Positions 8,383-16,384 are shown, numbered from the stretch's first letter. The stretch: 42,353 nucleotides of DNA from Micromonospora sp. CPCC 205371 (GCF_026130045.1 NZ_JAIBNX010000027.1:15080-57432), one strand, 5' to 3'. Program-made: numbers and translations. Notes: generated by a model from the sequence alone, not told the origin.

Positions 8383-9398
8383 TGACACGCGCACGGGAAC
8401 GGCCGACGCTGGAGGCGGTGGCGCGGCGCGCCGGCGTCTCCCGCGCGACCGTCTCCCGCGTCGTCAACGGCTCCACGACCGTCGCCGAATCCATCCGCGA
8501 CGCCGTGCGCCAGGCCGTCGAGGAGATGGGGTACGTCCCCAACCTGGCCGCCCGCAGCCTGGTCACCCAGCGCACCGACTCGATCGCCCTGATCCTGCCC
8601 GAGTCGGCCACCCGAGTGTTCTCCGACGACCAGTTCTTCCCTCGCATCGTGCGCGGCGTCAGCCAGGAGCTCGAAGCCGCCGACAAGCAGCTCGTGCTCA
8701 TCATGGCCGGCTCCACGGCCAGCTACGACCGGGTCGAGCGATACACCACCGGCCGGCACGTCGACGGCGTCATGTTCGCTTCGATGCATGGTGTCGACCC
8801 GCTCCCGAGCACGCTCGCCCGCCTCGGCATCCCCGTGGTGTGCAGCGGCCGCCCCCTGGGACGCACCAACCCGACCGTGCCGTACGTCGACGTCGACTCC
8901 GTACAGGGCGCCGCCGCTGCCGTGCGCCACCTGATCAGCACCGGCCGGCAGCGCATCGCCACCATCGCCGGCCCGCAAGACATGGTCGCCGGCGTCGACC
9001 GGCTCACCGGATACCGCAACGAGCTGCGCGACTCCTCCCGCCGCTCCATCGTCGCGGTCGGCGACTTCACCCGCGAGTCCGGCGCCCAGGCCATGCGACA
9101 GCTCCTGCTGGACGACCCGCATCTCGACGCCGTGTTCGCCGCCTCCGACCTGATGGCGCACGGCGCCCTGCGCACCCTGCGCGAAGCCGGCCGGCGGGTG
9201 CCTGACGACGTGGCCGTGGTCGGCTTCGACGACGTCGAGATCGCCCAGTACACCGACCCGCCGCTCACCACGGTCCGCCAGCCGATCGTCCAGATCGGAC
9301 GGGAGATGGCGAGGCAGCTACTGCGCCAAGCCTCCGGCGAAGAGGTAGAAGACGCCCTGATCCTCCCGACCGAGCTAATCATCCGCGACTCCGCCTAA
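8382..9398 (+). CDS. LacI family transcriptional regulator
   Basis: A 338-residue regulator. The N-terminal helix-turn-helix (PTLEAVARRAGVSRATVSRVVNGS divided at VARRAGVS) is followed by the hinge helix region VPNLAARSLVTQRTDSIALI and a periplasmic-binding-protein-like sensor domain ending with VGFDDVEIAQYTDPPLTTV and IIRDSA. It probably represses the overlapping beta-glucosidase gene until a glucoside or cellobiose binds. The regulator is downstream of, and co-transcribed with, its likely target, so autoregulation is expected. I did not find a convincing palindromic operator in the short gap before the glucosidase. Confidence 0.93.
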   Translation: MTRARERPTLEAVARRAGVSRATVSRVVNGSTTVAESIRDAVRQAVEEMGYVPNLAARSLVTQRTDSIALILPESATRVFSDDQFFPRIVRGVSQELEAADKQLVLIMAGSTASYDRVERYTTGRHVDGVMFASMHGVDPLPSTLARLGIPVVCSGRPLGRTNPTVPYVDVDSVQGAAAAVRHLISTGRQRIATIAGPQDMVAGVDRLTGYRNELRDSSRRSIVAVGDFTRESGAQAMRQLLLDDPHLDAVFAASDLMAHGALRTLREAGRRVPDDVAVVGFDDVEIAQYTDPPLTTVRQPIVQIGREMARQLLRQASGEEVEDALILPTELIIRDSA

Positions 9399-9443
9399 CC
9401 CCGCCCCGCGCGCCGCTGCCGCGGCCCGCCGCGCCCCTCTCTC

Positions 9444-9529
9444 CCGTCGATCAAGGGCGAATGCACGTGGTTCGATCTCTTTTCCGCGTGCGTTTGCCCT
9501 TGATCCATGCGATTGCCCTTGATCGACGG
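9444..9529. repeat. Nested inverted repeat with core GATCAAGGGC
   Basis: The gap between the lacI-type gene and the CBM2 gene contains a perfect 15-bp inverted repeat (9444-9458 against 9515-9529). A third copy of the core at 9496-9505 is inverted relative to the first. An inner pair, GCACG at 9463-9467 and CGTGC at 9487-9491, extends pairing between the first two copies. It could be a transcription terminator for the glucosidase operon, a chromosomal palindromic repeat, or a regulator binding cluster. No T-rich tail follows it. Confidence 0.7.
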
Positions 9530-9697
9530 CCGCACGAGAACGCGCCGCACGGCGGCGGAGGGCCGCAGCGCCAGACCCGCTGCCGCGCGAAGTCGCATCG
9601 TCCTTTAGGGCTTCATTAAGCGGTTTTGTTTCTATCGATCCGGGTCCATAGGATCGGGCGGCTGCTCGACCCTTGTCCACGACAGGAGACCCGGATC

Positions 9698-11389
9698 ATG
9701 CCCAAAAGACGACTTCGCACCGTGCTGCTAGCAGCCGCGGGCGTGGCGGCGGTGAGCGCCGCCGCGGCCACGGCTGTGGTCGCACATGCCGCCTCGACCG
9801 GATGCTCGGTCAGCTATACGGTGCGGTCGCAGTGGACCACGGGCTTCTCCGCGAACGTGGCGGTCACCAACGTCGGCGACGCAGTCCGTGGCTGGACGGT
9901 GCGCTGGACCTATGCCAGCGGACAGACCGTGACCCAGGCCTGGGGCGCGACGGTCAGCCAGAGCGGCAACGCCGTGACCGCCGCCAGCGCGTCGTGGAAC
10001 GGCACGCTACGCACGAACCGCACCGCCTCGTTCGGATTCAACGGCACGTGGAACGGCACGGGCAACCCGACGCCGACCGACATCTCGCTCAACGGCGTGC
10101 TCTGCACCGGTCAGGTCAGCGCGACGACGGCTCCGCCGACACCTTCGTCGTCCCCGTCTGCGTCGCCTTCCGCGTCGCCTTCTTCATCACCAACGCCTGG
10201 CGCATCGCCCACCTCCCCGCCCCCGTCACCATCGGAGGGCTGCGGGCGGCAGGCAGCGGCGGGTCCAGTCGTGAAGGTCACCGACGTCAACGTCGGCGTG
10301 CCGGTCACCGGCTACGGGCAGGAGGGCGACACCGAGCCGCTGCCAATGGCGATCGCATCCACGCCTTCAGGCGAGTCCTGGTTGGCGTGGCGAGGCACCG
10401 ACAACCGCGTCTACCTGGGCAAGCTCGACTGCGACGACAAGCTGGTCGGCACGCCCACCAGCTTCGAGGGAATCGACCTGCAGGACGTCCAGGCCGACGC
10501 CACCGGCGGGGTACTGCTGCTCACCCGGCGCGGTGAGTGCGGCGATGGCCCGCTGTGCGGCGGCTCGTCCAGCCCGTGCAACACCATGCACATGATCCGG
10601 TTCGACAACGCCGGGCAGCAGGTGTGGGAGCGACAGGTCACGAACCTCAGCGAGAGCCTTTCCGGGTACGACAACGGCGCCCGGTTCATCTGGTGGTACC
10701 AGCACCACGGCCGCCTGGCGTCCGACGGCAAGACCTTCGCCGCGTACTTCGGGGTCGCCATCACCGTGCAGAACGGCAACTGCGTCGACATCCATGAAGG
10801 TGACCGCATGCAGGTCGTCAACGCCGACGGCACGCTGGCGTCCGGACACCGCGACAGCTTCCAGGTGGGTTGCAGCCACAGTTGGACGTCGCGCGTGGTG
10901 TGGGATCCACGCACCAGCCGGTACACGATGGTCTGCGCCACCGACAACGCCTGCCGCATCGCTCAGCCAAACCCGTACCGGACGGTGGCGTCCGGCACCT
11001 GCGACGGCACGCTGTTCGGCGGCGACCTCGTCCTCGCCAGCAAGCCCGGCTACTGGACGGCGTGGAGCCAGGGCGGCCAGGTCCGCCTCGAACACTTCAC
11101 CACCGGCGCGTCCGACACCACCATCACGACGGCGGCCAGATCAAGCCACCCGCATCTGGTCAGCTACGGCGCCGGTCGAATGCTCCTGACGTGGGAGTCT
11201 GGCTCCGCAATGGCCGCGCAGGTCTACGACGCGAGCACAGGCGCGACGGTGGGCAGCCAGTTCACGATCGGCGTCCGTGACCACAGCTACCAGGCCTTCA
11301 AGCCGTACGCCGACGGCAGCGCCGCCTACCCAGCGGCCGGCGCCACCAACACGTCCGTCCGCATCGCGCGGGTAATGCCCCTCGCCTGA
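9698..11389 (+). CDS. Secreted CBM2 protein with a C-terminal propeller-like domain
   Basis: A 563-residue exported protein. A signal peptide (ending about VAHAAS) is followed by a family 2 carbohydrate-binding module (residues about 34-135: CSVSYTVRSQWTTGFSANV, GWTVRWTY, FGFNGTW, C in NGVLCTG) that binds crystalline cellulose or chitin. A Pro/Ser/Thr linker (about 140-175) leads to a roughly 370-residue domain with repeated strands ending in W-rich motifs (WLAWRG, WSQGGQVRLEHF, LLTWESGSAMAAQVYD). This looks like a beta-propeller. No catalytic family is recognised, so it may be an unassigned polysaccharide-active enzyme or a binding protein. ATG 9698 follows GGAG and opens the signal peptide. 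Confidence 0.85.
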   Translation: MPKRRLRTVLLAAAGVAAVSAAAATAVVAHAASTGCSVSYTVRSQWTTGFSANVAVTNVGDAVRGWTVRWTYASGQTVTQAWGATVSQSGNAVTAASASWNGTLRTNRTASFGFNGTWNGTGNPTPTDISLNGVLCTGQVSATTAPPTPSSSPSASPSASPSSSPTPGASPTSPPPSPSEGCGRQAAAGPVVKVTDVNVGVPVTGYGQEGDTEPLPMAIASTPSGESWLAWRGTDNRVYLGKLDCDDKLVGTPTSFEGIDLQDVQADATGGVLLLTRRGECGDGPLCGGSSSPCNTMHMIRFDNAGQQVWERQVTNLSESLSGYDNGARFIWWYQHHGRLASDGKTFAAYFGVAITVQNGNCVDIHEGDRMQVVNADGTLASGHRDSFQVGCSHSWTSRVVWDPRTSRYTMVCATDNACRIAQPNPYRTVASGTCDGTLFGGDLVLASKPGYWTAWSQGGQVRLEHFTTGASDTTITTAARSSHPHLVSYGAGRMLLTWESGSAMAAQVYDASTGATVGSQFTIGVRDHSYQAFKPYADGSAAYPAAGATNTSVRIARVMPLA

Positions 11390-11404
11390 CGGTCGCATGT
11401 AGGA

Positions 11405-11436
11405 CAGGGGGTCGCGGCGCCTGCCGCGACCCCCTG
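11405..11436. terminator. Bidirectional hairpin terminator
   Basis: A perfect 14-bp stem with a 4-base loop lies between two convergent genes. The left arm is 11405-11418, the loop GCCT, and the right arm 11423-11436. There is no run of T on either side, as is usual in high-G+C actinobacteria. It is well placed to end transcription of the CBM2 gene from the left and the small secreted protein gene from the right. Confidence 0.85.
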
Positions 11437-11445
11437 ATCATCGCC

Positions 11446-11904
11446 TCAGCCGCAGTTGCCCCAGCTGTACCGGCCGGCGCTCTGCCACGACGTGCCGTAC
11501 AGGACCTCTCCGGCGTACATGACGCAGGCGTCCACCGCGGAGCGCTTCTTAGCGGCGTAGTACTTGTAGTTACCCGATTGCTCCACCCAGGACTCGCCCT
11601 CCACGCGCAGGCTGGCGACGACCCCGGTGTACGAGCCGACGGCCACCCTCTTGAGGGTGACGACGCAGTTGTCCCCGGTCGCGCCGTTGTACATCAGGTA
11701 GACGTCGCCCACCTTGGTGCCGTCAGGGGCGTAGATCCCCCGGTGGCCGTCGCTGACCGAGGCCCAGGCGCCGTTGAAGTCGTTGTTGCAGGCTTGCGCC
11801 GCGGTGAACGGGTTCGTCGCGGCACTGGCCGGCGAAGCGAACATCGTCACGGCGACAGCCACCGCGGTGGCCGAGGTCGCCAGTCGTCGCGCTAGTACGC
11901 GCAT
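11446..11904 (-). CDS. Small secreted protein of unknown function
   Basis: A 152-residue exported protein. The signal peptide runs from a basic start MRVLARRLA through a hydrophobic core to about SPASAATN. The mature part of about 120 residues has four cysteines (CNNDF, NCVVTL, DACVMY, WGNCG), probably two disulfides, and many aromatic residues. It includes GDVYLMYNGATGDNCVVTL and the C-terminal WGNCG. Similar short actinobacterial secreted proteins are annotated only as hypothetical spore-associated-protein-like products; I do not assign a function. ATG 11904 has GGAGG six bases upstream, which favours it over an upstream in-frame ATG. Confidence 0.8.
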   Translation of the reverse strand: MRVLARRLATSATAVAVAVTMFASPASAATNPFTAAQACNNDFNGAWASVSDGHRGIYAPDGTKVGDVYLMYNGATGDNCVVTLKRVAVGSYTGVVASLRVEGESWVEQSGNYKYYAAKKRSAVDACVMYAGEVLYGTSWQSAGRYSWGNCG

Positions 11905-12181
11905 GCAGTCCTCCCCAAACTCTGGCGTCAAGATCACGCACTTTCGGCGGCAGACGTTACACATCGGTAGGATCGGACACGAATCAACCGCAGGTCGCAG
12001 CGATCAAGATCACTTCAGCGCGGCCCGATCGGAGCGATCGAGCAGGCTTGGCATACAGGCGTCCTCGGTCCGTTGTCGCCGCACCTGTCGCGAAGGCCGC
12101 GCTGCTTCCGTCTCGGTCGGCCGGTTAGGCTGTGGTGGGCGTCGTCCACGCCGCTGCACCGATCATTCCGGGAGGCTTCCG

Positions 12182-12418
12182 ATGCCTGACACCGCGATGC
12201 CGCCGAACGGCGAGCCCGACGAATCTTCACCCGATCAGACCGCGTCGGCTGACGATGCCGCATCGGACGCTCCAGTCTTCGCCAACCGAGCCGAACGGCG
12301 CGCGAAGGGCAAGGGCAAGTCGTCGGCGCAGGCGCCCCCGCCAGGCAAGGGCCCGCATCCGGGTGGTCGTGGATCGGTCCAGGCCCCGCGTCAGTATGGC
12401 AACCGCCGCACCGGCTGA
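12182..12418 (+). CDS. Small charged hypothetical protein with NRAERRA motif
   Basis: A 78-residue soluble protein. The N-terminal half is acidic and rich in Pro, Asp, Ser and Ala. The C-terminal half is strongly basic (NRAERRAKGKGK) followed by a Gln/Pro/Gly-rich tail ending QYGNRRTG. It has no predicted fold and is probably disordered; the basic part could touch nucleic acid. ATG 12182 has GGGAGG about six bases upstream. Short proteins with the NRAERRA motif recur in actinobacteria without a known role. The gap before it (11905-12181) has no other gene and probably holds its promoter and that of the secreted protein. Confidence 0.65.
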   Translation: MPDTAMPPNGEPDESSPDQTASADDAASDAPVFANRAERRAKGKGKSSAQAPPPGKGPHPGGRGSVQAPRQYGNRRTG

Positions 12419-12519
12419 CGCCTGCCTACTATCCAGGCTTCTATCATGACGATCCATCCGTTAGCCTGATAGCGATCGATGTCCGAATAAGACGTAGATC
12501 GATCGGGAGGACGGGGGAA

Positions 12520-13761
12520 GTGTCACTTTCACGTGCCATCGCGCGCGCCATGCGCGCCACGATCGCAACGGCCGCCGTGGGGGCGGCCGTCGTCGTGTGT
12601 ACCGCCGCTCCGGCGACCGCTCGACCCAATGCCGCCGCACTGGCTGAGATCCACAACGCTGGCGGGCTCACGGCCATCCCGGGCAGCTACCTCGTGGTGC
12701 TCAAGGACGGCGATGCGAACAAGACTCAGGTGAGCAGCACGGTGGCGAGCCTGACAGCCCGGTACGGCGGGACGGTCGGCCACCGCTACACCACGGCGTT
12801 GCGCGGCTTTTCGGTACGGGCCAGTGAGTCGACGGCGCTGCGGATGGCGGCCGACCCGGCGGTGGCGTACGTCGAGCAGGACCACCGCGTGCGAGCACTG
12901 GATGCCACTCAACTGAACCCGCCGTCGTGGGGCCTGGACCGGATCGACCAGCGCAATCGGCCGGTGGACAACTCCTACACCTACCCGTCGTCTGGCGGCT
13001 CCGGAGTGCACGCCTACGTGATCGACAGCGGCATCCGCACCACCCACGTGGACATCGCCGGCCGAGCGGTCTCCGGCGTCGACCTCGTCGACGGGGGCAC
13101 CGCTGACGACTGCTACGGGCACGGCAGCCACGTCGCCGGCACGGTCGGCGGCACCGCGCACGGCGTGGCGAAAAACGTCACCCTGGTCGCGGTGCGGGTG
13201 TTCGACTGTCAGGGCTTCGGCGACATGTCGCGAACTGTCGCCGCGATCGACTGGGTGGCCGCCAACGCGGTCCAGCCGGCGGTGACCAACATGAGCCTCG
13301 GCTACTTCCGCACCTCCGACACCGCCGACACGGTGGGCACAGCGACCAGAGGGCTGATCGCGACCGGTGTGACCGTCGTAGTGTCGGCCGGCAACAATGC
13401 CAGCAACGCATGCGACAAGACACCGGCGTACGTCCCGGCGGCGGTCACCGTCGGCAACACCTGGAGCGACGACGGAGCCGCGGGCCTCAGCAACGAGGGC
13501 TCGTGCGTGGACCTGTTCGCCCCGGGACAGGGCATCAGGTCACTCCACCACACGTCGGACACCGCGACCGGAGTACGCGACGGCACCTCGATGTCGGCGC
13601 CACACGTCGCCGGCGCCGCCGCGCTGCTGCTGGGCGCGAACCCGACCTGGACGCCAGCCCAGGTGCACAGCGCGATCATCGCCAACGCCACCACCGGCGT
13701 GGTTACCTCGCTCGACGACCCCGCCTCGCCGAACCGGCTGCTATACGTGCCCCCGAGCTGA
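12520..13761 (+). CDS. Secreted subtilisin-like serine protease (S8)
   Basis: A 413-residue preproenzyme. It has a signal peptide (to about residue 35, PATARPN), an I9 inhibitor propeptide (about 55-127, from GSYLVVLKDG to AYVEQDHRVRA), then the S8 catalytic domain. The triad is visible: Asp169 in YVIDSGI, His201 in GHGSHVAGT and Ser357 in DGTSMSAPHVAG. The oxyanion Asn is in SAGNNAS. The domain resembles the proteinase K/aqualysin subgroup. No C-terminal extra domain is present, so the mature enzyme is about 280 residues. GTG start with GGGAGG and GGGGGA tracts upstream. It is probably a degradative extracellular protease, activated by autoprocessing. Confidence 0.94.
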   Translation: MSLSRAIARAMRATIATAAVGAAVVVCTAAPATARPNAAALAEIHNAGGLTAIPGSYLVVLKDGDANKTQVSSTVASLTARYGGTVGHRYTTALRGFSVRASESTALRMAADPAVAYVEQDHRVRALDATQLNPPSWGLDRIDQRNRPVDNSYTYPSSGGSGVHAYVIDSGIRTTHVDIAGRAVSGVDLVDGGTADDCYGHGSHVAGTVGGTAHGVAKNVTLVAVRVFDCQGFGDMSRTVAAIDWVAANAVQPAVTNMSLGYFRTSDTADTVGTATRGLIATGVTVVVSAGNNASNACDKTPAYVPAAVTVGNTWSDDGAAGLSNEGSCVDLFAPGQGIRSLHHTSDTATGVRDGTSMSAPHVAGAAALLLGANPTWTPAQVHSAIIANATTGVVTSLDDPASPNRLLYVPPS

Positions 13762-13784
13762 CCCCCCCGAGCACCGCGCGGTGG

Positions 13785-14245
13785 CTAGCCTCCGGACGAG
13801 TGTTCGCCACTCACGTATCGAGCAAGACGCTCGGCGTTAAGCGCTCGCACCGCACCGTCGACCGCGTCCCGGTCGGATAGGTCGACACCACGAGCGGCCA
13901 ACTCCGCGGCGATCTGCTTGGCTGGCCCCCACGCGGTGGAGTCGTCGAACGCCTCGGCAAACACGGGAAGATGAGCGTCGACCGCAGCGACCACCGGGGC
14001 GATCCACTCGGGCTCGACGCCGCGACGATCCAGGGCGAACCGTATCCACCGGCGCAGCACCTCCGGCAGCGCGCCGCGCTGCACGGCGTCCAGAACCCCC
14101 TTGCGGGGCAGCCAGTCGGCCAAGAACAGCTCGACCCAGTCGGGGCTCCAGCACAGAGGGCCGCTGGTCATGTAGCCCTCGCCGTAATCAACAAGAACGA
14201 TCTCCGCCAGCGACCGGACGACCGTGTCGTCAACGGATCCGCCCT
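13785..14245 (-). pseudogene. C-terminal remnant of a hypothetical protein, fused to hipA by deletion
   Basis: This minus-strand frame reads VDDTVVRSLAEIVLVDYGEG onward, then DWVELFLADWLPRK, VLRRWIRFA and FDDSTAWGPAKQIAAELAARG. I recognise this as the C-terminal part of a conserved actinobacterial hypothetical protein, often near SEC-C-type proteins. The N-terminal part is missing. Where it should continue, the sequence changes at about 14238-14245 into hipA in another frame. The ORF start at 14288 therefore lies within hipA sequence and is not a natural start. It is probably not functional. Confidence 0.65.
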
Positions 14246-14663
14246 CAGGGTGCGCAGCCGCTCGGCCAGCTCGTCCTCGCCGAACCACTTGACGCCGCCC
14301 TCATCTCTGAGGACCGCCTCAACCCGCCCTGGCATGACGAACTGAGCGGCACCCGCACAGTCCTCACCGACGTGCCGCAGCAATGCAAACGGGTTTCCCG
14401 CCGACACCTGGTAGGTCCGCGCCCACCGCTCGAGCACCCGTTCGTTGTCGGGCAGTAACTCCCCAGAGGAAGGGCCGGACTACCGCGTCAGGGTGCGTGC
14501 GACGCACCAACGGCATCGACAACGATAAAGGCGTGGCGTCTCTGGCGACCCGCCACTGCTCGTCGTACTCCAGCGAGAGGCGCCCGTCCCCGCCTTCCGC
14601 GATGACACCGACCCGTCTGCCCGCCATGAGGACCACCAAGCGCTTTTCGTCCGCCTCAGGCAC
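14240..14663 (-). pseudogene. hipA-like toxin kinase, truncated and frameshifted
   Basis: The N-terminal couple of a HipA serine/threonine kinase. It begins at GTG 14663, overlapping the end of the antitoxin gene by eight bases. It reads VVLMAGRRVGVIAE, PLSLSMPLVRR and RPFLWG, then shifts frame near 14457-14460 where one extra base breaks the expected WGLLPDN. It resumes as LPDNERVLERWARTYQVSAG, then LLRHVGEDCAGAAQFV and ELAERLRTLRADP. The kinase core that should follow (SLAGAQ-type loop and catalytic Asp) is absent: the sequence joins the tail of an unrelated gene. A true HipA is over 400 residues, so this copy cannot be an active toxin unless both lesions are sequencing errors. Confidence 0.8.
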
Positions 14664-14928
14664 GCCCGCTCCCGGAGTCGTCAAGCAGGGCATCAAGATC
14701 GAGCTCGTCTGGCCCCGGCTGGACAGGAACCGCGTCCAACCCGACTCCAAGTGCATCCAGCGTGCGAAGGATCAGGCCGATCTCCGCGGTCGCCTTCCCC
14801 GCCTCAAGATCTGACAGCCATCGACGACTCACCCCCGCTGCTGTGGCGAGCTCCGCTTGGGTCTGGCCGCGATCCTGCCTGGCCTGGCGGATGACGAGGC
14901 CCAGGTCTCGGGCGCTGGCGATTCTCAT
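14656..14928 (-). CDS. HipB-like XRE-type antitoxin/repressor
   Basis: A 90-residue DNA-binding protein. The XRE helix-turn-helix spans about residues 10-65 (LGLVIRQARQDRGQTQAELA, then AGVSRRWLSDLEAGKATAEI). A short acidic tail follows (PDELDLDALLDDSGSGRA) that in the family contacts the HipA partner. ATG 14928 is chosen because a GGGGGAG tract lies just upstream. It overlaps the broken hipA by eight bases, the usual antitoxin-toxin arrangement. Since the toxin is destroyed, the gene now probably acts only as an autorepressor or is drifting. GTGCAC sites upstream are its likely operators. Confidence 0.85.
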   Translation of the reverse strand: MRIASARDLGLVIRQARQDRGQTQAELATAAGVSRRWLSDLEAGKATAEIGLILRTLDALGVGLDAVPVQPGPDELDLDALLDDSGSGRA

Positions 14929-14943
14929 CGCTCCCCCATCATT

Positions 14944-15010
14944 GTGCACGTACATGCCCACGGTAGCTGATGAGAACGTTCGTGCACCGCGCCGCTTCTG
15001 TGCACGAACG
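14944..15010 (-). promoter_or_regulatory. Probable HipB operators (three GTGCAC sites)
   Basis: Upstream of the antitoxin start are three GTGCAC palindromes, at 14944-14949, 14982-14987 and 15000-15005. The last two are the inner ends of a perfect 11-bp inverted repeat: CGTTCGTGCAC at 14977-14987 and GTGCACGAACG at 15000-15010, with 12 bases between. Spaced palindromes of this kind before hipB genes are typical autoregulatory operators. The promoter should lie in or beside them. Confidence 0.65.
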
Positions 15011-15186
15011 CGCACATCGCACCGATGGGTGCAGGCAGACTGCCCCTGTTGACCCGCATCTCAGACGCGGAACTTAGCTAGGCCATGGCCGATCTCGACA
15101 AGAGCCCGGCAGTCGGCACCGCAGCGACCGGCTTCGGTGCGATGCTCGGCCACGTTTCACACCGCGTTTGGGTAGGCAGCTTTGGG

Positions 15187-15231
15187 TGGGCCGCCGGGGA
15201 CTCGAACCCCGAACCTAAGGATTAAAAGTCC
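15187..15231 (-). other. 3' fragment of tRNA-Lys(TTT): probable att site
   Basis: Read on the minus strand, this is the 3' part of a tRNA. It has anticodon loop CTTTTAA (anticodon TTT, Lys), a variable loop, a perfect T arm (CGGGG-TTCGAGT-CCCCG), acceptor strand GCGGCCC and discriminator A at 15187. The D arm and 5' acceptor strand are absent; the preceding sequence cannot pair. A lone tRNA 3' end is the signature of an attachment site left by an integrase that targets the 3' half. Since the fragment's missing 5' side faces higher coordinates, the inserted element should lie to the right, with the intact tRNA at its far end outside this window. No integrase gene is visible here. Confidence 0.75.
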
Positions 15232-15661
15232 ACAGGAGACGATCCATCGGGTCAAAGGCGACGGTTGTCAACCGCCCTTGACCTGCGTAAACGCGATCGC
15301 CGAAACGAGAGGTCGCGTCCTATGTGGACCCGAGGTGCTCCTAGGGTGCTCGTCTGTCGAAGACGGCTCCAGTCCGGTGGGGTGCCGAACAATCCAGGAG
15401 AGCTATCCAGGGTCGTCCTGTGTATGAGTTGAACCCTATCACGGCGGCGCGGACGACGAAGGCGGCGGAGCGAACACCGCTACGAGGGCCTTGGCCGCCA
15501 CCTTGCCCGGATGAGGCGGCCAGCACGGAGTTTGGTCGGCGCGGATCACGGCGTCGGGGTGGTGGCCCGAGCTTGGACCCGACACCGCCGGCAGCTGACG
15601 GCGTTCAGAAGGTACGCCGGGCCAGCCGTCGAGCCGCGGACAACCGTCGACCGGACGCCGT
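15232..15661. other. Noncoding edge of the putative island
   Basis: Between the tRNA fragment and the first island gene I find no gene that I can support. There is no integrase or excisionase remnant recognisable in any frame. The short open frames are composition artefacts. The region probably carries the arm-site side of the integrated element and the terminator of the leftward SPARDA operon, though I could not define a strong hairpin. Confidence 0.45.
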
Positions 15662-16384
15662 CTATTCTGCTGCCGCGGCGCGCCGTCGGAGATGGTCGAT
15701 GTAGTCCGCGCGAAGAACGCGCCTGCAGCGGGGGCGTTTGCCCGCGTTGATGTCCTGGACGTACTTGGCCAGGCGTTGAGGGTTCTTGCCGGACCAGCCG
15801 TCGGTGAGCGCCCAGGCCTGCATCGCCTCGCCGTCCATCGGGATGTGAGCGTCGTGCAGAGCGAGCAGGGTGCTCACGACCATGTCCTTCTCGAAACCTG
15901 CCGAGATGGTGTTGTTGTGGTTGACCGTCAGGGTGAGGCTCTTCATCGCCTCGAGGACAACAGGTTCGAGTTCGGGCGTGAGGTTCTCCCACGCCGTGCC
16001 GCCACCGAGGACGACCGGGTGCGCGGCGGATACCCAGGGCCTGATCGCGTCTTGGTTCCAGGTGATGACGCATAGCGTGCGGATGCGGTTGCCGCTGTAT
16101 TGCACGAGTTCGCCGATGTCGTCCATGTCCGCCCATGCCATCAATACTGGGCCTTGTCCGCGCAGGAACGCACCGCCTCTGCCGGTGATGTGCTCGGCGT
16201 TGGAGTGGCGGTTCACGAGACGCTCCAGTTTGGAGCAGTTGCGCAGGTTGGACTTCAGGCTGGTCCAAACGGTCAGCGTGTCACCGTCTTCCAGGTCCTC
16301 GCAGCACCAGTCGATGGCGGCGTCCACGCCCTTGTCGTCGTAGCTGGCGACGGCTGTCGGATAGCCCACGGTGCGGTCGAACAT
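15662..16384 (-). CDS. Unknown protein, third gene of the SPARDA operon
   Basis: A 240-residue soluble protein with no signal peptide or membrane segment. The centre has an alternating strand/helix pattern (DTLTVWTSLKSNLRN, GPVLMAWADMDDIGELV, RTLCVITWNQDAIRPWV) suggesting a three-layer Rossmann-like fold. The C-terminal third is helical and basic (GWSGKNPQRLAKYVQDINAG, then RADYIDHLRRR). I recognise no named family. It starts 32 bases after the pAgo stop (AGGA nine bases before the ATG) and shares the operon's direction. It is therefore probably a third component or regulator of the Argonaute system. The alternative is an unrelated passenger. Confidence 0.75.
   Translation of the reverse strand: MFDRTVGYPTAVASYDDKGVDAAIDWCCEDLEDGDTLTVWTSLKSNLRNCSKLERLVNRHSNAEHITGRGGAFLRGQGPVLMAWADMDDIGELVQYSGNRIRTLCVITWNQDAIRPWVSAAHPVVLGGGTAWENLTPELEPVVLEAMKSLTLTVNHNNTISAGFEKDMVVSTLLALHDAHIPMDGEAMQAWALTDGWSGKNPQRLAKYVQDINAGKRPRCRRVLRADYIDHLRRRAAAAE

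Noticed and set aside
11965-12181. Possible riboswitch in the leader region before the small charged protein
   Set aside because: I could not find a conserved riboswitch core or a convincing set of helices.
15182-15427. Plus-strand frame starting MGGPPGTRTPN at the tRNA fragment
   Set aside because: This peptide is the known artefact of reading the antisense of a tRNA 3' end; no protein features follow.
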